DNA from: Hyperoplus lanceolatus
Lineage: Eukaryota > Chordata > Actinopteri > Uranoscopiformes > Ammodytidae
Direction of reading: 5' to 3'
Length of the DNA: 64,000 bases
Assembly: GCA_026929865.2 (NCBI GenBank)
Contig: CM049406.2
Location: 22,678,501 to 22,742,500, forward strand
This document shows positions 22,101 through 32,700 of this stretch, in pieces. The notes below the pieces were generated by a model. It worked only from the letters and a program-made list of their open reading frames with translations. It had not been told where the DNA came from and did not search any database. Position 1 is the first letter of the stretch. Every line of letters starts with the position of its first letter. Both the position numbers and the translations under genes were made by a program.

Positions 22101-22495
22101 TGCAATATCTTTGTCTGTGACAGATTTATTTAACCATGTTTCTGTCAATACAAGAACGTCAGTGTCAGACGTTTTAGCCCAAATTTTTACAAGATCCAGT
22201 TTAGGAAGTAAACTTCTAACGTTTACATGAATAACACCAAGCCCAGATCTAGCTTTAAAATCACAGGGGGTACTCAGATAATTAAAATCAGGGCCGGGGT
22301 TAGGTTCAACATTTCCTGACAATAAAAGCAAGAGAACAATAAAACACTTTCTTTTCAAAGAGTTTTGAGTAGGTACTGCTTGAGTATACCTAACCCCCTG
22401 TCCACCTGTGTGAGAAGAATAAAACGAAAACAACATATGCGCTAAATATGTTAGTAAAATAATGAGTCCGATCCTCATTTTGATCAATCCAGTTG
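19120..22495 (-). mobile_element. L2/CR1/Rex-group LINE with intact ORF
   Basis: The 3' end on the minus strand is a short UTR ending in ATTGATTG tandem units (plus-strand CAATCAATCAATC at 19121-19133), the poly(A)-less tail style of CR1/L2-group LINEs. The single long ORF occupies nearly the whole element. The 5' boundary, near 22495, is approximate; beyond it lies THAP-transposon-related sequence. It sits within the right-hand THAP copy. I did not find a target duplication. Confidence 0.85.
19392..22487 (-). CDS. intact LINE endonuclease-reverse transcriptase with 2A-like leader
   Basis: A 1031-codon open frame without stop or frameshift. Residues 1-58 hold two hydrophobic stretches (IGLIILLTYLAHMLF and FIVLLLLL). 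They are followed by NVEPNPGP (residues 59-66), the core of a 2A ribosome-skipping motif, whose usual D-V/I-E-x-N-P-G-P has N in place of D here. The APE endonuclease follows (HVNVRSLLPK, TETWL, GCYRPPS, GDFNWDW, SDHCAI). Next is the reverse transcriptase (NYRPISKLCVLAK, IDLSKAFDTVDH, GVPQGSILGPLLFS, FYADDTIIY). The C-terminus has the AFKYAAPSAWN type box common to these fish LINEs. The enzyme performs target-primed reverse transcription. Intactness suggests a recent insertion; activity is not shown. Confidence 0.9.
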   Translation of the reverse strand: MIKMRIGLIILLTYLAHMLFSFYSSHTGGQGVRYTQAVPTQNSLKRKCFIVLLLLLSGNVEPNPGPDFNYLSTPCDFKARSGLGVIHVNVRSLLPKLDLVKIWAKTSDTDVLVLTETWLNKSVTDKDIAIKGYNVFRCDRPRKGGGIAIFTKNKFQTTLLSSVYLSRQFEFLALKLELLKGHSITIAGCYRPPSATSEALSSLNKQLLTLDFNEILLTGDFNWDWLSSASDSFKSTCDSFNLTQLIDSPTRPNIKCPEKSSLIDLFLTNTPHKYSDVGIFANDMSDHCAIAVVRQAKLPKSRSRIIFKRDLKHFCEQAFHHDLWDFDWSRISLFNDVELAWKYFHDAFSNIINKHAPFRKFRVKGRDNPWFSSQLSSLQQERDIAWAKARKSNSHADWLIFRQLRNRFTSRVKQVKAEYYLLKTTSDLNDPKKFWKTIKSSFGNVATNDLPTCIVKDSCRLTDKLEILNCFNEHFVSSGSQFESLHQDSNNMQNTSPSPLPNNDCVQSFNIVPLDVIEVYRALKHLDPAKSAGPDKLEPLFLKLAVDFIAEPLTHMFNLTFSNNEIPNIWKSAYVLPLLKGGDPTVLNNYRPISKLCVLAKVLEKCVSDQLKDFLDVNNILSQHQSGFRKRHSTITATLKVVNDIIESLDCKKYCAAVFIDLSKAFDTVDHVTLVDRLLKIGLSRQAVHWFSNYLSVRTQSVQFAGSSSSSLPVSKGVPQGSILGPLLFSIYVNNLCDSITNAACHFYADDTIIYCSSPSVADTFHFLQSALDVLQSQLTKLKLVLNTDKTKLMLFSNGKALPKVLPKLLTSHGTEIERVNSYKYLGFIIDEKLSFKLHIEKLVSKLKIKLGFFFRNKSCFSWQARKRLFTATFLPLLDYGDLLFINAPDQYLKKLDTVYHCALRFLTGCGNRVHHCTLYATAKCPSLSVRRLSHWLFFVYKCLIGLVPSYLCVYMSTNKCSYGLRSRDVLQMLVPRARTDLGKKAFKYAAPSAWNTVQKQLKLPELVTLGEFKGILKDREDSSLGQCNCL

Positions 22496-22562
22496 GGACA
22501 GCTCCATTGAGGTTTTTCCCAGTTTGTGCATTTTTGAGGAGACAAAGAATGATGAGGCACGA

Positions 22563-22790
22563 TTAAGTCTCCACATATTTCTCAAAGGCAGGGTTGCATA
22601 ATGTGCCCTGTAGAGCAGCTTCTAAGGCATAAGGGTTGAGAAACATTTGGTTCAAGGCCTTGAAGAAGCGTCCTGCACTTTGGAGGCTCCTGAAGCACCT
22701 CGTTCCTGACCTGGAGAAAGTATTATTGTAAAGGGACATGCACTGGTACAGCAACAATGTTTTTCATAGTAAAAGTAATTTAGTTTATGC
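22563..22790 (-). pseudogene. transposon gene remnant inside right THAP copy
   Basis: The minus frame from about 22757 includes GTRCFRSLQSAGRFFKALNQ and ends at 22563. It continues the coding-like orientation of the right THAP copy, interrupted 5' by intron-like sequence (about 22791-22980). I do not recognise a family. It may be a late exon of the element's transposase-like gene. Confidence 0.35.
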
Positions 22791-22980
22791 TCCTTCAGCC
22801 AAGGTAAGCCATCACAGAATATAGATAGAGATCTGAGAGGTATAATACATTTATTATTTACTGCACACCAATGTTACAAACTGTGACATACAATTTCAAA
22901 TAGTTACTGTCGTCGTCTGGCACTCTCCACGGGAACACCTGCAAGTACAATATGTTGTTTGTTAATTGTTTATTGGGCAT

Positions 22981-23245
22981 TTATTGTACATACACTATAA
23001 GATTAGCATATGTATTCATAAGTACCTGATCTGCATCCAAAGTATGAAAATGAGACAACCAGAGGACACTCCTGGACAACACCTTGAAGACTTCCAAGTT
23101 GGAGGTCTGGTACAGTGGGCTGAGCTTCAAGATGTCTTTGAGTAAAACCTTGTTTCTGCTTTTAAGAAGAAATTGAATATATTTACAATGATGACACAGA
23201 AGAAAACTGTCCTTATGAGAAGAATAAATGCAGTCTGCTTGTTCA
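22981..23245 (-). pseudogene. transposon exon remnant, right THAP copy
   Basis: A minus frame includes VLLKDILKLSPLYQTSNLEV and then SRSVLWLSHFHTLDADQ, after which GTACTT could be a donor (about 23028). The SP-xx-QTS-xLE pattern resembles a segment I have seen in teleost transposon-derived proteins, but I cannot assign a catalytic role. The left copy lost this part to a MITE insertion. Confidence 0.35.
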
Positions 23246-24557
23246 CCTAATAAGCTTATTAAGTGAAACAATCAAATAGAATATACAGAGAGTTCTATGC
23301 AGTTTAGGATATCTTTAACTACATTAGCATGAGTAGATTCTTCATCATACCTCTGTTCCTTTTCTTCTCCATGGTTCTTTAACTACTGCAGGGGTAGGTC
23401 ACATCGTCTGTCTTCCAGGGTCCCGGGTTGAGATGAGAGGTTCAGGCTCAATGTCGCATTAGCCCTCAACACTAGCATTCACTCTGGCACAGGCTGTCTG
23501 TAATGCTGTAATACAGAGATATTCTGTTAGGGTATAATATAATTCTTAATTCAGTGGCCATATTTTGTGTGATTGTCATCAAGGTAGCTAGCATGACCTG
23601 CTAAAAATAAACATTCGGTAGTAGGCTACTATGATAACAACGTTAGCTACGTTAGCTTCAAACACTGGGCCTAGGGCTAAATGTTAGCAACACACACAAG
23701 TGAAATACACTGTAGTAGCATAACTAAAGCTAATGAGACAATAAAATGTAATGTACAGCTAAGCTGATAAGTGACTTACATGATCGGCAATCAGCACGGG
23801 GTCGGTGATGTCTGAAGTAAAGAAAGGCAGCTCCAGCAGGCATCAGCTAGACATAGTCGCTTTGCAAAGCCAGCAGCCTTCTAGCCAAAGTTACTAAACT
23901 CTTCTTTGGAGAAATAGATGCTGAAAATTCTGGAATTTTTGGTGACTCGTGCCGTACCGTCCTCTGTCTCTGGGCGTAAACGGACCCTTGTGAGACTGCG
24001 CTCATGTGATTGGCTGAAAACGAGGAAGACATCCGATTGGCTATAGGTAGTTCCTGGTTGAAAAAAACACATTTGTGAAACCAGCGAAGTCAGGGGAGTC
24101 TCATAATTCCACACACAAATACAGACCAATTCACACATGAATGCAAGGAAGTTCACAAATTAAAAGCATTTTGTAAATTCAAATGTAACAGTTTGTATAT
24201 ATGCAAATGCAAAAAATTGCAAATCTTTTTTAAATTAATATATTTATGGATTTATATAACATTTATTTAAAACAATACACATTTGTGTGTGGATCAGAAA
24301 TGTGTTTGTGAAACGTTTTTCTTATAGATGGATTTATTTTACATTTATATATGACGGTTTTCATTTGTGTGTACATTGAAATGTATTTGTGAGAAGAGAG
24401 TCATTTATATATAAATCACAAAATACAAGTGTGAATCCTTCTATGTGCATTCATTAATATTGATACTGATTTCATTCCATATTTGCGCGCCGCTATGACG
24501 CAATCGGTCTTCAAATGCAGCCTACGTAGGGTGCAACCCCTGAATCAAGACACAGCC
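23130..24557 (-). mobile_element. THAP-motif DNA transposon, right (minus-oriented) copy
   Basis: This is the inverse copy of 10785-12831: the outer end (24557 inward) reads GGCTGTGTCTTGATTCAGGG on the minus strand, and the match continues to about 23130. It lacks the roughly 535-bp segment at 10823-11358 and about 90 bp around the THAP motif. Its THAP frame reads SRIFSIYFSKEEF, so both zinc ligands seen in the left copy (C and H) are replaced by F and Y. No flanking target duplication was evident. Confidence 0.65.
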
Positions 24558-27500
24558 ATCATATGAGCTGATAGGGAACCATGGGCTCACTGGTGCCTAA
24601 ACAGATGTGAATTAAGACTGGATGCAGGGTCATTGCACACATGATCAAGCCAAGAGTGTCAGCAGAGAAAAAAACATGTTCTCATAAGTTGCAACATTTT
24701 GCCGCGAAGTAAGAATACATCTAAAAGTTAAATGTGTTTGCCTCCCCAACTGTAGGAATGTATTAGTAATATCGGAAAATTGTCTTCCAACTTTTTACTG
24801 CTCAGAGAAAAATAATATGAAAGGGATTTTTAAGGTCCATAAGCTGGAGAAATACTACTTCAAATTATCTCAATAACCTCCTTCCAAGCACACAGCCAGC
24901 TGCCAGAGCTGAGTGTTATTAATAAAATTGGAGAAGCTGTCATTAAAAAAAATAAAGAATTGAATCACATCCCATTTTAAACGCTGTAATTCCTTCCCTG
25001 CTCAAAAGTCGTCACATCTGCAGCTGTTTTAAATTGCTAAATGAAAAGATCAGACTGCATATTTCCTGTTATATCCTTTAACGGTGATAGAGTTTCCAGT
25101 TAAATTGAAAACTGGTGGGAAAAAGGTTTTAATCACAAATAGGATTGGCCTTAGCAGGTCTTTGTTTTTAAATTGTCTATACTTTGGTTTTGGTCAAATG
25201 TATCCCAAATATCTTTCTTGCTTCCAGCCTCTTTTTATATAATTATTTGACTTTAATATTCATTATGTCTATCTATTCTTTCCATTGAACGTGTTTCCTG
25301 ATTATTTTCAAAAACAAGTCAATAAATCTGAATCTGCTAAAACAATTTTTCTTTGTTCCTTTTTTGTTAGATGTAGAATTTATTGTTAGTGGATGAAACA
25401 AAAGGTCAGTATTATTGCTACTGCTATAAATCTTGTTTTGCCTTCTTTTAATCCTCAGATGGACTGGATATAAAACATTTTTGTGGCCCCTTCTGTTGTC
25501 TTTTGTGGCTCTATGGTTCATGTCTCTCTTGAGCAAGTTTAGGTTGGGAGGCCCTTTAGCCCCCCCCCCCCCCCACCTTTTAACTATGGTGTAAAAACAG
25601 TTGAGTAGTAGTGGCAATCACTCCTTTGGCTATGTCTCCCCAGGCAGTCATGAACCCTTGAACAGACCTCCGTTGCTCATGCCATTCATCACAATGAATG
25701 AAACTGTATATCCAGAATACATACTGTTACCAGTCATACTCCAGACTATTAGTGGCTCCTCCGGTTCGGTGACTAATGCTGACTCCACTGTGTTCTGAGC
25801 TCATAGTCTTTACAAAAGGAGATCCATTTGATAAGGGGGGTTTCAAGGTTTGAGTCTAGGATAAACAAGCTTTTCGTGCCGACCACAAGAACAATGAAAA
25901 CCATCTGCATTTTTGGTCACTAATAGAGTCATTTAACAGACTACCTATTTGTTAGCAGGCCAGATGAAACTCAAGGAGCACGCTTATAATGGTTCAAATG
26001 TATTTCTGTTTATTATCGTTGGTCTGCAATCATAGCTCAATGAAACATCATTCTACTGTTTGTTTTAGACTAATAAGGGAGAGTGGAAACTGCTAACCGT
26101 AGCTGTCTGCAAGCTCAGTGAGCCTTCCCAGAACCCTCCAAAATGATCATCCATCTCAAGCAAGTGGCTGTCTGTTAAGCTCCAAATCAAAAGGGCACTT
26201 AGATATTAACTCAGTTATGCAGTTGTTTAACTGTCCCCGTTGGGGCAAAAATAAGTCATGGCGGTTATTTTCAAAGAAAACAGCTCCACATCCTGCCTGT
26301 TGATTTGCTGGTTGGCACTAACTGATGGCTAATAATGAGTCACTATCACAGACACGCCCCCCAACAGCAGATGTGTTTCAGCAAACCTTAGAGACAGCTT
26401 TTTCAAGAAATCTTCCGAGCCTTGCCCTGGAGCCATTTTGGTGGTAAAATTTTCAGCTAAGCTTCACGCACACTGACAAAGAGGGCTTTCTACAGTGGTT
26501 CTCAGAAGACCACACTGCAGTAGCGCTCGGTCATCACCAGTCGGCTCGCCAGGTATTTTTAGGCGGTACGGGCCTGAGTGTGGTCCCCTCAACAGAGCCA
26601 AGGATGTCACCTTCTCTGTTTCAACGGCTGACTGCGCATGGTTTGTGTTTGGTGGGCTGATGGGCATTTCCATAACCCCCACTTGGCTGTTTAAAATGTG
26701 AGGTTTCAGTGTGTGTTGTTGGGCAGAGTTATTGGAAGACTTCAGTTACAGCTCCTGTGGTGACGGAGCATCCCACACTGGAAGTCTGTGGAATGGTTAG
26801 GCTCGACGTTTTGAGAGGCAGACTTACGACAGGAAGGTCCTGTCACCAAACAGTGTTGTATTTAAAGAACACATGTTCTCAGAGGGATAGCTGTTCAATA
26901 AAATTCTTGTAAGAGAGCACTTGACCTTTTCAGATATGTAGACTAAACTCTAGTGAAAGGGTTTTTGGATGGTTGAATTTGTGCTTTTTTTCTGCAATTA
27001 TTACATTTACATTTTGAGAAATAAGCTTATTTTTTCCCTGCAGGGACGGAGATAAAAAGATTATTATCATGTCTGTAGCCTATGCTAAATTTGGCGCTAC
27101 AGCAAGAAGGTAACCACTAGCTGGCTTACCTTAACATAAAGACTGATAATCAGGAACTGACTAAAGTTTAAAAAATCCACCATTAGGCCTACTTCTGAAG
27201 CTCACTAACTCAAACTCATTAAATATTGTTAGTTTATTATTTTTTTTAAATGACTATTTGTGTTTTTTTTTATTCTTGGGTGCAGTAACACACGTTTGTA
27301 GTTCTGGCATACTATATCTTCTCAACGTGACTTTTCTTTTATTATTTTGTTTTCGGTACGGATGAAAAATGCAAAATATAACATGTTTTAGGAAGTTTTA
27401 GAAGTGCTGGTGGTGTGATTTTTATTTATTGTTTAACCTTTGGACAGTGCCAAGCTAGCTGGGTCTGTTTCCAGTCTTTGTGCTAACGTAAGCTAACCAC

Positions 27501-29746
27501 CCACTGGCTCTAGCTTCATACAGACATGGTGGGGTATATCAATCATCAAATGTTTTCTCTTGACAAGAAAATAAGCACATTTACCAAAATGTCAAACTAT
27601 TCCTTTCAGTGCAAATCCAATCCGTGTGCATGCTTAGAGCACAGATAACTCATCCCATCTTTGTGCCAAGCAAAGCTGTGAATCTGCGCACACAGCCACA
27701 CCATAGACTGTATATAAAATACCCCATTCAAGTAAATTCTTATTTCTGCTAAACGTTATACTATACATGCTATACTTCTCAATTGCAGAAAAACGGTTCC
27801 TCCCTCCAGAAAGACTTACAGTAGCTATTTGAATCAAACAACAACATTTCATCTACATGACTCACACCCGCAAGATAGCTTGGAATTTGCATGTTATCAT
27901 AAAAAAAGACTAAAAGCAAACAAGTCTTGTGCTAATGAGGAGTTGGTTAGCAGAATGTTAATAATCAACAGGCAACATAATAAAATGGTTTTATTCAATC
28001 CAAATGGACAAGAATGTCCCATGTGACTGTATGTTTTCTCCATTTCTTTGCTGATACTTGTGTAATAGTGTTCTGCCAACTATTGTGAGTCTGCTTGTTT
28101 CAGCGTATGCTCTTAAATTGTATAATTTTAAAGCACTTTTAATTAGACTGCCTTTTTAGATGTTCATAAACCTGCTTCCGCAGCTGTGTTCTACCGGTTT
28201 CCCGGCTTTGTGTTGTGTTGCTTTATAAAAGAGATGGGTGTGAGGGCCAATGTGGCCAATAACAAAAAAACAACAGCACAATATGAGAGTCTATTTTCGT
28301 CTCAGAGACCCAGTGCTTTTGGGTGCAGCACTGTTGTTCAAAGCGAGTGCGACCCACCACTGCTCCCCTCTCCTCTGGGTTGGATTCCCCCTAAAGGATG
28401 CTGCTTTCCTTCCATACCGGTGATTACAGAGTGCAGACACCCGTGACTTTGTCAATGAAAGATGTTTTTGTAAAAACATACAGTTTGAGCACTTTTGTGT
28501 GGAAAGAATGTAGATTTCTCTGTATTTAAAAGGAAGGGGGTGTTGGGGGTGAGGGTACATGGAAATTTGGACCGTTTCCATCACAGTTCATCCCCTGCCC
28601 TCCCTCCCTCCTCCCCTTTTCTTCCTCCTTCCTGTCTGGCTTTCAGCAATGTGGTTCTCGTTGAATGTCCCATTGCCTATAACTCTCAGCACGCTTGGTC
28701 CGCATATTTTACGGTCTCAAAAACCGCTCAAAAACAAAATGTGATTCTGACTCTTTTTTTATTTTCTCCCAAGAAAACTTGTTTTCCCAGAGACAAACTG
28801 AAATAGTAATAGACAGCCAAATGAGAAAAACATTAAACACCACTTTCCATACGTGCAAGCACACTTAGAGAATAATTCTCAGACATACAGAGGAGTGGGA
28901 AATTAGCACTATTTTCTGTAGGATCATTTACCATTTCACTCAGGACACCTGGCCCTTTTCACTGTTATGATAAGTTAATTGTACACATAAATTATTGTTT
29001 CTGGTCATCTGCACTGGAAAACCAAGTATTTAAACAAACATATACGTCATTTTAAGTGTAGAAACAAAAATAAAACTAGTACTGCATTTGTGTAATCAAA
29101 ATAATGTACTTAATATGTATTCATACCATCTGCCTTTCTCCAACCTACTGTATTAAGGTGTTGGTCTTTTCAGATCTCAAAGTGAATACGGTGTCTAAAA
29201 AATAAATCAATATAGTGAAATGTTTTTTCCAGTTCAAAGCTCCCCACCAGTTTACCTTGGTGAGGTAGGAAGAGCTGCATTTAGATCCTGTGACACTAAA
29301 GCTTATGAATGTAATCCATACCAATGAAGGTCTTTGAGAACGTGGCGCCTCCTCTCCACAGGGTTACCTAGTAATGAGGAAAAAATACTGTCTCTTAATC
29401 AGATAGACAGCTTGCAAGCTGCAAGATTTTGGCAATTATTTTAATTTACCTTCACCATTGTATGTCTTTGGTGGTTAAAGAAGGTATATGGCTTACTTTA
29501 AATAGTAATTCTCCTCTATGTGTTCATCTATTGTGATATAAAGAGCAATGTTCACTCAAAGTCCATATGTGTAACAGAAGGCCGTTCAAGACACTGCTGA
29601 TGGTTGGTCATCTCCATTGGTGTATTCTTTTATATCTAGGATCAACCAGTTGCTGATGACATAAACAGTCACACTTTTGAATGAAGTTCAAGTTTGGCCC
29701 TGGAGTCCATAGCTGCCACTGGACCAGCCTGGCTCCTAGTATGTCC
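24558..29746. other. gene-free stretch downstream of angptl1
   Basis: No exon chain or long conserved-looking frame was found. It includes one teleost interspersed repeat (27430-27612) and a C14-type homopolymer at about 25561-25574. Its right end should hold the angptl1 3' UTR, but I see no clear minus-strand AATAAA close to the stop. Confidence 0.5.
27430..27612 (-). repeat. common teleost interspersed repeat (copy 1)
   Basis: In reverse orientation it carries the pattern AAATAAGC...CAAGAG...CATGTCTGTATGAAGCTAGAGC...TTAGCTTA...AAAGACTGGAAAC. The same pattern recurs near 53036-53480, 55290-55500 and 58612-58870. It resembles an abundant teleost repeat that I know only from general experience. 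Ends are approximate. Confidence 0.5.
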
Positions 29747-32700
29747 TCAGTCAATGGGCCTGATCATCATGCGGACAGCCTTCATGGAGTAGAAGCCTCC
29801 GCCATAGTCAGCCCAGAAGATACCATCTTGGAATTTGCTGCGGTAGACTCCTCCGGTGTACCAGACACCGTTAAGGTTGGCTTGGCCACAGGCGTTGTAC
29901 CACCAGCCTCCTTTATGGAAATGGGCGCAGTTACCTGTGATGGGGGGAACAGGAAGTGTGAAGATTTGACCAATAAGAAATGTTTCTTTCACAGAGAGAA
30001 TGATTACAAACATAGGAAGCTTCCTCGTTATTTAACAGAAATGCTGCAAATTTCAGATGGGCTTTATCAGACCCGCTCCACTGACATGCTTATGCTTTAT
30101 GTCCCACAAGCCCGGTCTGAGCTGGGAAAGACAGCTTTTAGCTTCAGTGCCCCCGACTCCTGGAACAACTTACAGCAACAAATTAAACTAAATACCTTCA
30201 TATCCTTTAACCAATTTAAACAAACTAACTTAAATCTGCCAAACTCTACCTGTAACTGTTTTAATTAGGCTATATTGTACTTTCACCCATTTCATTTTAA
30301 TTGCTGCCACTCTTCACCACTATGTAAATGTTTCAATTGTTTTTTCTCTTCACCTGTTGTTGTGTATTTGATGTTTTTGCATTGAATATTGTTTATGTAT
30401 TGTTTTTCCTTTGAATTTGTTTTGAACTCGACGTCATTGTAAATGAGGGTCACCCCTCAATTGGTCTCTCGGGGATAAATAAAAGTTAAATGAAATGAAA
30501 TGAAAATACTTTTGTGGTTGCCACCAGGAATCATCTACAAAGTGGCAGAATCAATGCCTCTTTTTTGTGCTTTTTTACAGATAAATCTACTGGAAGTCAA
30601 TAAACTACAAATCTCACTTCCACAACTTCTTACTAGGAGCATACATGACCAGCTAGCTAGTAGCATGCTTTCAAGCAAACATTCTGTAAAAAGGCGGACT
30701 TTGGTGTACAAAGGAGTAATCCAAAAAAAAACTACAATAATGATCATCTCCTACATCTTTCAGCATATCAACGTGAAGCCTCCTGAATTATTTTGTCCCT
30801 GATTAGCATAAACCTACATTCTTTTACATCCCTTGCCTCAGAGATTGCATAAACAAATAAAAAATGACTGATATTTGGCACAAAGTCAAATACAAGTAGT
30901 AGGTTGCTGATTTTCCACAATGTTTGCTGAAGCCTGTGCAAGCCTGTGAGTTTTGCACACGAATGGAAAGCAAGTGAATTGCTTCGGCAATATGGGATTC
31001 AGGAACAGAAGGACAGATGATTCAAGAAAAAGTGTTAGGAATTTTGTTTGAGACTAACTTGAGGTTGACTGATTTTGACCAATAACATATCATGATGTAC
31101 TTCTAAGGAGAATCTAGGCTAAACAAGCACAAATGGACCCCGTGTTGATCTACCTGAGAAAGCATCCTTGTCCCGATCCAGAGAAGTGAACTGTTTGCCG
31201 TTGTGACTGGTCAGGGAGTCCCCTGCGTTGCCCTGGTAGGTGCCCAGCCGCAGACGGTAACCCTCGCTCTCAGGCTCTAGATGGAAGCTGCTGTACTGAG
31301 CGTAGACCTTCTTGTCCATCCAGTCCTCCAGCTCCACCAGCAGCTTGTAGTCCCCCTGCCTTCCAAGGTTGTAGATGCCTTCCAGACCCAGCCAGTATTC
31401 TCCATCTATGTTGCCAAAGCCGCTCTGAGTCAAAGGAAGATAACAAGGGAAGGGTTACGGAAAGATTACAGAAAGCAATATGCGTTGTTTTTCATGTGGT
31501 AGCTTGAGGAGTTTAGAAACACGAGAATTGTTTAGGAACATAATACCTCCATGCTGGATTGCAACAAGGCAATTGAGAATTTTCTTTTTGATGATGTTTC
31601 GGTCATGGCTTTGTAGTTTAGACAAACTACAAAACTTCAAAAGAAAAAAGACCCACTTTGGCATAGATAATGACACACTGTCTTAGAATTCCAAAGAGAG
31701 ACATGTTGTTGAGATTATGCCGGAAAGTAATCATCAATTATCACAATACTGGTTCATCGCTCAAACCGCAGCAATCTCTTATCACGACTAACGCAAGACT
31801 GGACTGGAAGCATGTGTTGAATAACTGTAAGCAATCTACGGCTGGCTGTTTGCCTCCAGAACACTTCACTTGGTGGAGAAGGTTGAGGTTTGCGACTGTG
31901 GATTAGCTGGGTGAGCCAGCAGATGATGAATGATGTAGGGTTTCAGTCCGTGGCCTCCTTTTTGGTGCTGTGTGTGTGTGTGTACATGTGGTGGCTTATG
32001 TGGGAGAACCCAAAGGCAAATCAATGTTGAAGAGAGCAATTTAGCTTCCAGTTACACATGCACAAGTCTGGCCGGACTGAATGGAACAACTGGAATCACC
32101 GAGGCTGCCAGCGGCGATATACTCCATCTCGTTTCTCACAGAGCTTTGATGAGTGGGTCTATATGGTGTGGTGTAGTAAGCCAACCAGTCAGCCATCCAG
32201 GAAGGCACTATAGTAGTAGCGGTTTTGGAAAGAAACGGCTGCAGATTGAGCTGTGGAACATACCTTCCTTGCGGGCCATCTAACGTTTCATAATGGGAAT
32301 CAAAAAACCAAATGACCTCGGACAAATAGCGGCTGCTGACAGGGCGTTATATTTTACAGTAAGTGAAAACACAAGGATTCTGGCCAAGGAATTAGGCCCA
32401 AAGACCCCAGATGGTCCCTCTGGAGGGGTCATATAACAGCACCTCTGTTGTCTTTAGATGAGCCAGATATTCTTCTTGGCTCAGTAGAGAAGAGAGAAAA
32501 ATGAGACAGACAGACAGGGGAAGTTTCATTGTCTTCACCTTGTAGTTATCCCAGTTCCTGAAGAAGTTAACTGATCCGTCTCTTCTGCTCTGGATGACGG
32601 TCCAGCCCCCGTTGTCTATATTCTGTTCACACCAGACCTGCACAGGCCTCTCTGACTCTTGTGGCCTGATCAGGTACATGCCACTGGTGATGTGGCCAGC

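Noticed and set aside
10785..24557. The inverted pair as a hairpin assembly artefact
   Set aside because: The arms differ by a 535-bp block, a 90-bp block and several substitutions, so they are not a mirrored copy of one read.
28186..28806. Overlapping plus ORFs of 61-103 codons
   Set aside because: Low-complexity proline/serine translations of CT-rich DNA with no family resemblance.
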